8,447 nt of DNA, from NCBI GenBank assembly GCA_910587395.1, contig CAJULJ010000094.1, positions 1 to 8,447 of the forward strand, written 5' to 3'. Position numbers and translations under genes: made by a program. This DNA is from an uncultured Oscillospiraceae bacterium (GTDB lineage: Bacteria > Bacillota > Clostridia > Oscillospirales > Oscillospiraceae). A model generated the notes under the pieces. It made no database searches. It saw only the letters and a list, made by a program, of their open reading frames with translations, and was not told the DNA's origin. The first letter of the stretch is position 1. The number at the start of each line of letters is the position of its first letter. Shown here piece after piece: positions 6,706 through 8,447 of this stretch.

Positions 6706-8403
6706 TTGTCTGAGAAAAAACAGCTTACATTAGGTTCTTTGTTTGACGGCATAGGGGGCTTTCCCTATGCCGCCTCTTTTTATGGAATCCGCCCCCTGTG
6801 GGCCAGCGAGATCGTCCCGGAGTGCGTAGCCGTTACCAAGCGGCACTTCCCGGACATGGCTCACCTGGGGGACATTACCCGGCTTCACGGCGGCAAAATC
6901 CCGCCTGTGGATATTCTCACCTTTGGAAGTCCCTGCCAGGGGTTGAGTTTGGCTGGCCGCCGTTTGGGGCTGGCCGATGAGCGCAGCGGCCTCTTTACGG
7001 AGGCCATCAGAATCATTCGTGAAATGCAGGAGGCGACACATGGAAAATACCCACAATTCGCAATCTTCGAGAACGTCCCCGGCGCTCTGTCGTCCAATGG
7101 ACGGCGTGACTATCAAGCCGTGCTTGAGGCGTTCACAGGCGCCAAAGTTCCAATGCCTAAATCTGGACGATGGACCAACGCCGGAATGGCGCGAGGGCGA
7201 GGCGTTGATCTCGCTTGGATCATATACGATGCCCAGCACTTTGGGACTGCCCAGCGGCGGCGCCGCCTGTTTCTTGTCGCAGATTTTAGAGGAAAACGCG
7301 CCGGAGAAATACTCTTTGTCCCCAAAAGCCTGCGCGGGTATTTTGAGGCGGGCGGAACGCCGCGGCAAGGAATTACCGCCTTTACTGAAAGCGGCGCTGG
7401 AGCAGCAGGCGCGGTCATAGAAATCCTCAACGATCAGGGCGGCGATTCCATGACTGTGGAGCGCGGGGGGCTTTCCCCCACCCTCCGCAGCCAGACCCAC
7501 GGCAATCTGCCCATTGTGGCGGCTGGCTTTGACCTTCAGCAGATCACCAGCAAAACCAACCGTTCCTCGCTGAAACCTGTCCAGCCCACCCTCTGCGGCA
7601 CGGGCAGTCCCCATGTAATCATCCGCCCTGTGTGCATGGCCACCGGGCAGGCCAACGCCTCCATTCTGGACGACCAGGCGCCCACCCTGACCGCCGCCCA
7701 TGAGCGGCCCCTTCTGATCCACCCCCAGCTTGCCGGGACGCTGTGCGCATCCGGCGCTGGCCTCTCCAGACCGGCGGGCATGGGGAGCGAACTGGATTTC
7801 TGTATTGTCAGCGCGGGCTTCAAGCACAAGGCCAGCGCCGCGGCGGGAAGCATCGGCTACCAGGAGGAAACCGCCCCAACACTGGTTGCCGGACAGGTGA
7901 GCAGCGTGATAAAAGCCTATGTGATCGGCGCTTACTATTCCGGGGGGATGCTGTCGGACAATCCGCACAGCGGCATCTATGAGGCGGAAACCTCTCGGAC
8001 GCTGGACTTGAACGGGGGCAACCCCTGTTGTCAGCAGGGTGGGACGGTCATTGTCGAGGTTTCCGGCAGCGGGGCGCTTATGAACGCCGCTTCCGTTGAC
8101 TGCCGCAACCACCGGGAGAACCTTGAGATCAGCGGCACCCTGCAAGCCAAGAGCAAATCAGGGGGCTACTCGCTGAACTATCAAAACCCCGTCCGTATTG
8201 GCTGCATTGTGCGCCGCCTGACCCCCATCGAGGCCGAGAGGTTGATGGGGTTCCCTGATTTTTGGACGGCATACGGCTGTGACGGCAAGGAAATCAGCGA
8301 CAGTAAGCGGTATTCCATGCTCGGCAACTCCATCGCCGTCCCCTGTGTGGCTTACATCATGCAGGGCATTACCGATGTGCTGAAAAAGGGCGGTGCGCTG
8401 TGA
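6706..8403 (+). CDS. C5-cytosine DNA methyltransferase with extended recognition region
   Basis: It transfers a methyl group from S-adenosylmethionine to cytosine C5 in DNA. The catalytic core is complete: motif I FDGIGG at residues 13-18, motif IV SPCQG with catalytic C77, motif VI ENV at 122-124, motif VIII TAQRRRRLF at 181-189, motif IX RRLTPIEAERLMGFP at 503-517, and motif X GNSI at 540-543. No restriction endonuclease gene is seen, so it appears to be an orphan enzyme. At 565 residues it is much longer than a typical ~330-400-residue enzyme. The excess is the target-recognition region (~245-500), made of repeated Thr-Leu units. It follows the conjugation operon after 30 bases, which suggests a role in protecting the element from restriction after transfer. 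The target sequence cannot be read from the protein. A second ORF is embedded in it in the +1 frame (7040-7420). Confidence 0.96.
   Translation: MSEKKQLTLGSLFDGIGGFPYAASFYGIRPLWASEIVPECVAVTKRHFPDMAHLGDITRLHGGKIPPVDILTFGSPCQGLSLAGRRLGLADERSGLFTEAIRIIREMQEATHGKYPQFAIFENVPGALSSNGRRDYQAVLEAFTGAKVPMPKSGRWTNAGMARGRGVDLAWIIYDAQHFGTAQRRRRLFLVADFRGKRAGEILFVPKSLRGYFEAGGTPRQGITAFTESGAGAAGAVIEILNDQGGDSMTVERGGLSPTLRSQTHGNLPIVAAGFDLQQITSKTNRSSLKPVQPTLCGTGSPHVIIRPVCMATGQANASILDDQAPTLTAAHERPLLIHPQLAGTLCASGAGLSRPAGMGSELDFCIVSAGFKHKASAAAGSIGYQEETAPTLVAGQVSSVIKAYVIGAYYSGGMLSDNPHSGIYEAETSRTLDLNGGNPCCQQGGTVIVEVSGSGALMNAASVDCRNHRENLEISGTLQAKSKSGGYSLNYQNPVRIGCIVRRLTPIEAERLMGFPDFWTAYGCDGKEISDSKRYSMLGNSIAVPCVAYIMQGITDVLKKGGAL
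7028..7033 (+). promoter_or_regulatory. Internal Shine-Dalgarno for an embedded ORF
   Basis: AGGAGG inside the methyltransferase gene is followed by a six-base spacer and ATG at 7040 in the +1 frame. The site and spacing are as good as or better than those of the main genes here. In the methyltransferase frame the same bases encode part of MQEATHG, so the signal could also be a by-product of that conserved stretch. Confidence 0.5.
7040..7420 (+). CDS. Candidate overprinted gene inside the methyltransferase (126 aa, +1 frame)
   Basis: This ORF lies wholly inside the methyltransferase gene, one frame over, and covers motifs VI and VIII. It starts MENTHNSQSSRTSPALCRP and has its own AGGAGG at the ideal distance. 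Residues 79-123 read LSQILEE, then PEKYSLSPKACAGILRRA, then ERRGKELPPLLKAALEQQ. I recall the pattern LSQIL-(E/D)...KACxGILRRAxxRGKxLPxxLxxAL from many uncharacterised phage and mobile-element proteins, some also opening MENTH-SQSGRT; I could not check this. The methyltransferase frame is also convincing over the same DNA, since motif VIII is intact, so both frames appear to encode protein. No membrane segment or enzyme motif is seen. The protein is basic, and its function is unknown. The alternative is that the peptide is only a shadow of conserved methyltransferase codons that databases list as a protein. Confidence 0.5.
   Translation: MENTHNSQSSRTSPALCRPMDGVTIKPCLRRSQAPKFQCLNLDDGPTPEWREGEALISLGSYTMPSTLGLPSGGAACFLSQILEENAPEKYSLSPKACAGILRRAERRGKELPPLLKAALEQQARS
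7441..8202 (+). repeat. Degenerate Thr-Leu repeat array in the methyltransferase recognition region
   Basis: About seven units share a core (S/A/G)-(P/x)-T-L with Thr-Leu at residues 259, 295, 327, 345, 392, 432 and 478. These are DNA positions 7480, 7588, 7684, 7738, 7879, 7999 and 8137, with spacings of 18 to 47 residues. Typical cores are LSPTLRS, QPTLCG, APTLTAA, AGTLCAS, APTLVAG, SRTLDLN and SGTLQAK. Most units close with a short hydrophobic run (PIVAA, HVIIR, PLLIH, FCIVSA, SVIKA, TVIVE). A Thr-Leu or Thr-Val pair is the known hallmark of recognition domains in C5-methyltransferases. The repeats are seen at protein level only; the DNA copies have diverged. Confidence 0.7.
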
Positions 8404-8447
8404 GAGTGGCCCTTTGTGATGTGGACGGCCACCGATGACCCAACCTG
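8400..8447 (+). pseudogene. Start of a further gene, apparently broken by an in-frame TGA
   Basis: GTG at 8400 overlaps the methyltransferase stop (GTGA). It reads VRVALCDVDGHR, then TGA at 8436-8438, then PNL up to the window edge. I recall a mobile-element protein family starting M-(K/R)-V-A-...-D-V-D-(G/S)-H-x-(F/W)-P-N-L, so the reading frame seems to continue past the stop. One G-to-A change (TGG to TGA) would explain it. A weak purine-rich AGGGCGG at 8387-8393 precedes the start. TGA is used as a normal stop by three genes here, so a changed genetic code is unlikely. Only 16 codons are visible, so this could instead be a chance match or a sequencing error. Confidence 0.4.

Noticed and set aside
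7256..7267. Perfect 12-base palindrome GGCGGCGCCGCC
   Set aside because: It falls on the Arg-rich motif VIII codons and is explained by coding; no second copy or loop structure supports a regulatory site.
6730..8145. 471-codon antisense ORF opposite the methyltransferase
   Set aside because: No recognisable motif; explained by codon bias of the sense gene, which has all catalytic motifs.
8436..8438. TGA read as tryptophan or selenocysteine in the last partial gene
   Set aside because: VirB4, the helical protein and the methyltransferase all use TGA as a normal stop, and no selenocysteine hairpin can be judged at the window edge.

Overview
The window is the core of a conjugative-transfer operon, all on the + strand, from an integrative and conjugative element of the Tn1549 / Clostridioides difficile CTn type. 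The GC-rich coding sequence, AGGAGG ribosome sites before nearly every gene, two TTG starts, and the gene order PrgI - VirB4 - small helical protein - CD1108-type wall hydrolase suggest a gut anaerobe of the Clostridia (Oscillospiraceae or Lachnospiraceae type). The family names rest on recognition of the protein sequences, not on a search.

Layout. 1-255 is the 3' end of an unrecognised gene. 255-737 encodes a PrgI-family two-pass membrane protein. 607-3087 encodes the VirB4/TraE ATPase and starts inside the PrgI gene. 3107-3931 encodes a helical protein of the kind found between VirB4 and the hydrolase in these elements (DUF6674-like). 3928-6675 encodes a 915-residue membrane-anchored protein with an M23 peptidase and an NlpC/P60 domain. 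6706-8403 encodes a C5-cytosine DNA methyltransferase with an unusually long, repetitive target-recognition region. At 8400 another gene seems to start, but it meets an in-frame TGA after 12 codons. The genes are packed: one-base and four-base overlaps, one 131-base overlap, and gaps of only 19 and 30 bases. No internal promoter or terminator is visible, so they are probably co-transcribed.

How the parts fit. PrgI and VirB4 are inner-membrane and motor parts of a Gram-positive type IV secretion system. The hydrolase would open peptidoglycan for the channel. The methyltransferase, directly behind the transfer genes, could modify the element against restriction in a new host.

Most interesting points. 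(1) Inside the methyltransferase gene, in the +1 frame at 7040-7420, lies a 126-codon ORF with its own AGGAGG and six-base spacer. Its C-terminal half matches a peptide pattern I recall from uncharacterised phage and mobile-element proteins, so this looks like an overprinted gene. (2) The methyltransferase recognition region is an array of about seven units, each built around a Thr-Leu pair. (3) A K-x-S-I-R-x-x-L motif occurs in three different proteins of the operon. (4) The gene at the right edge appears broken by a stop codon.
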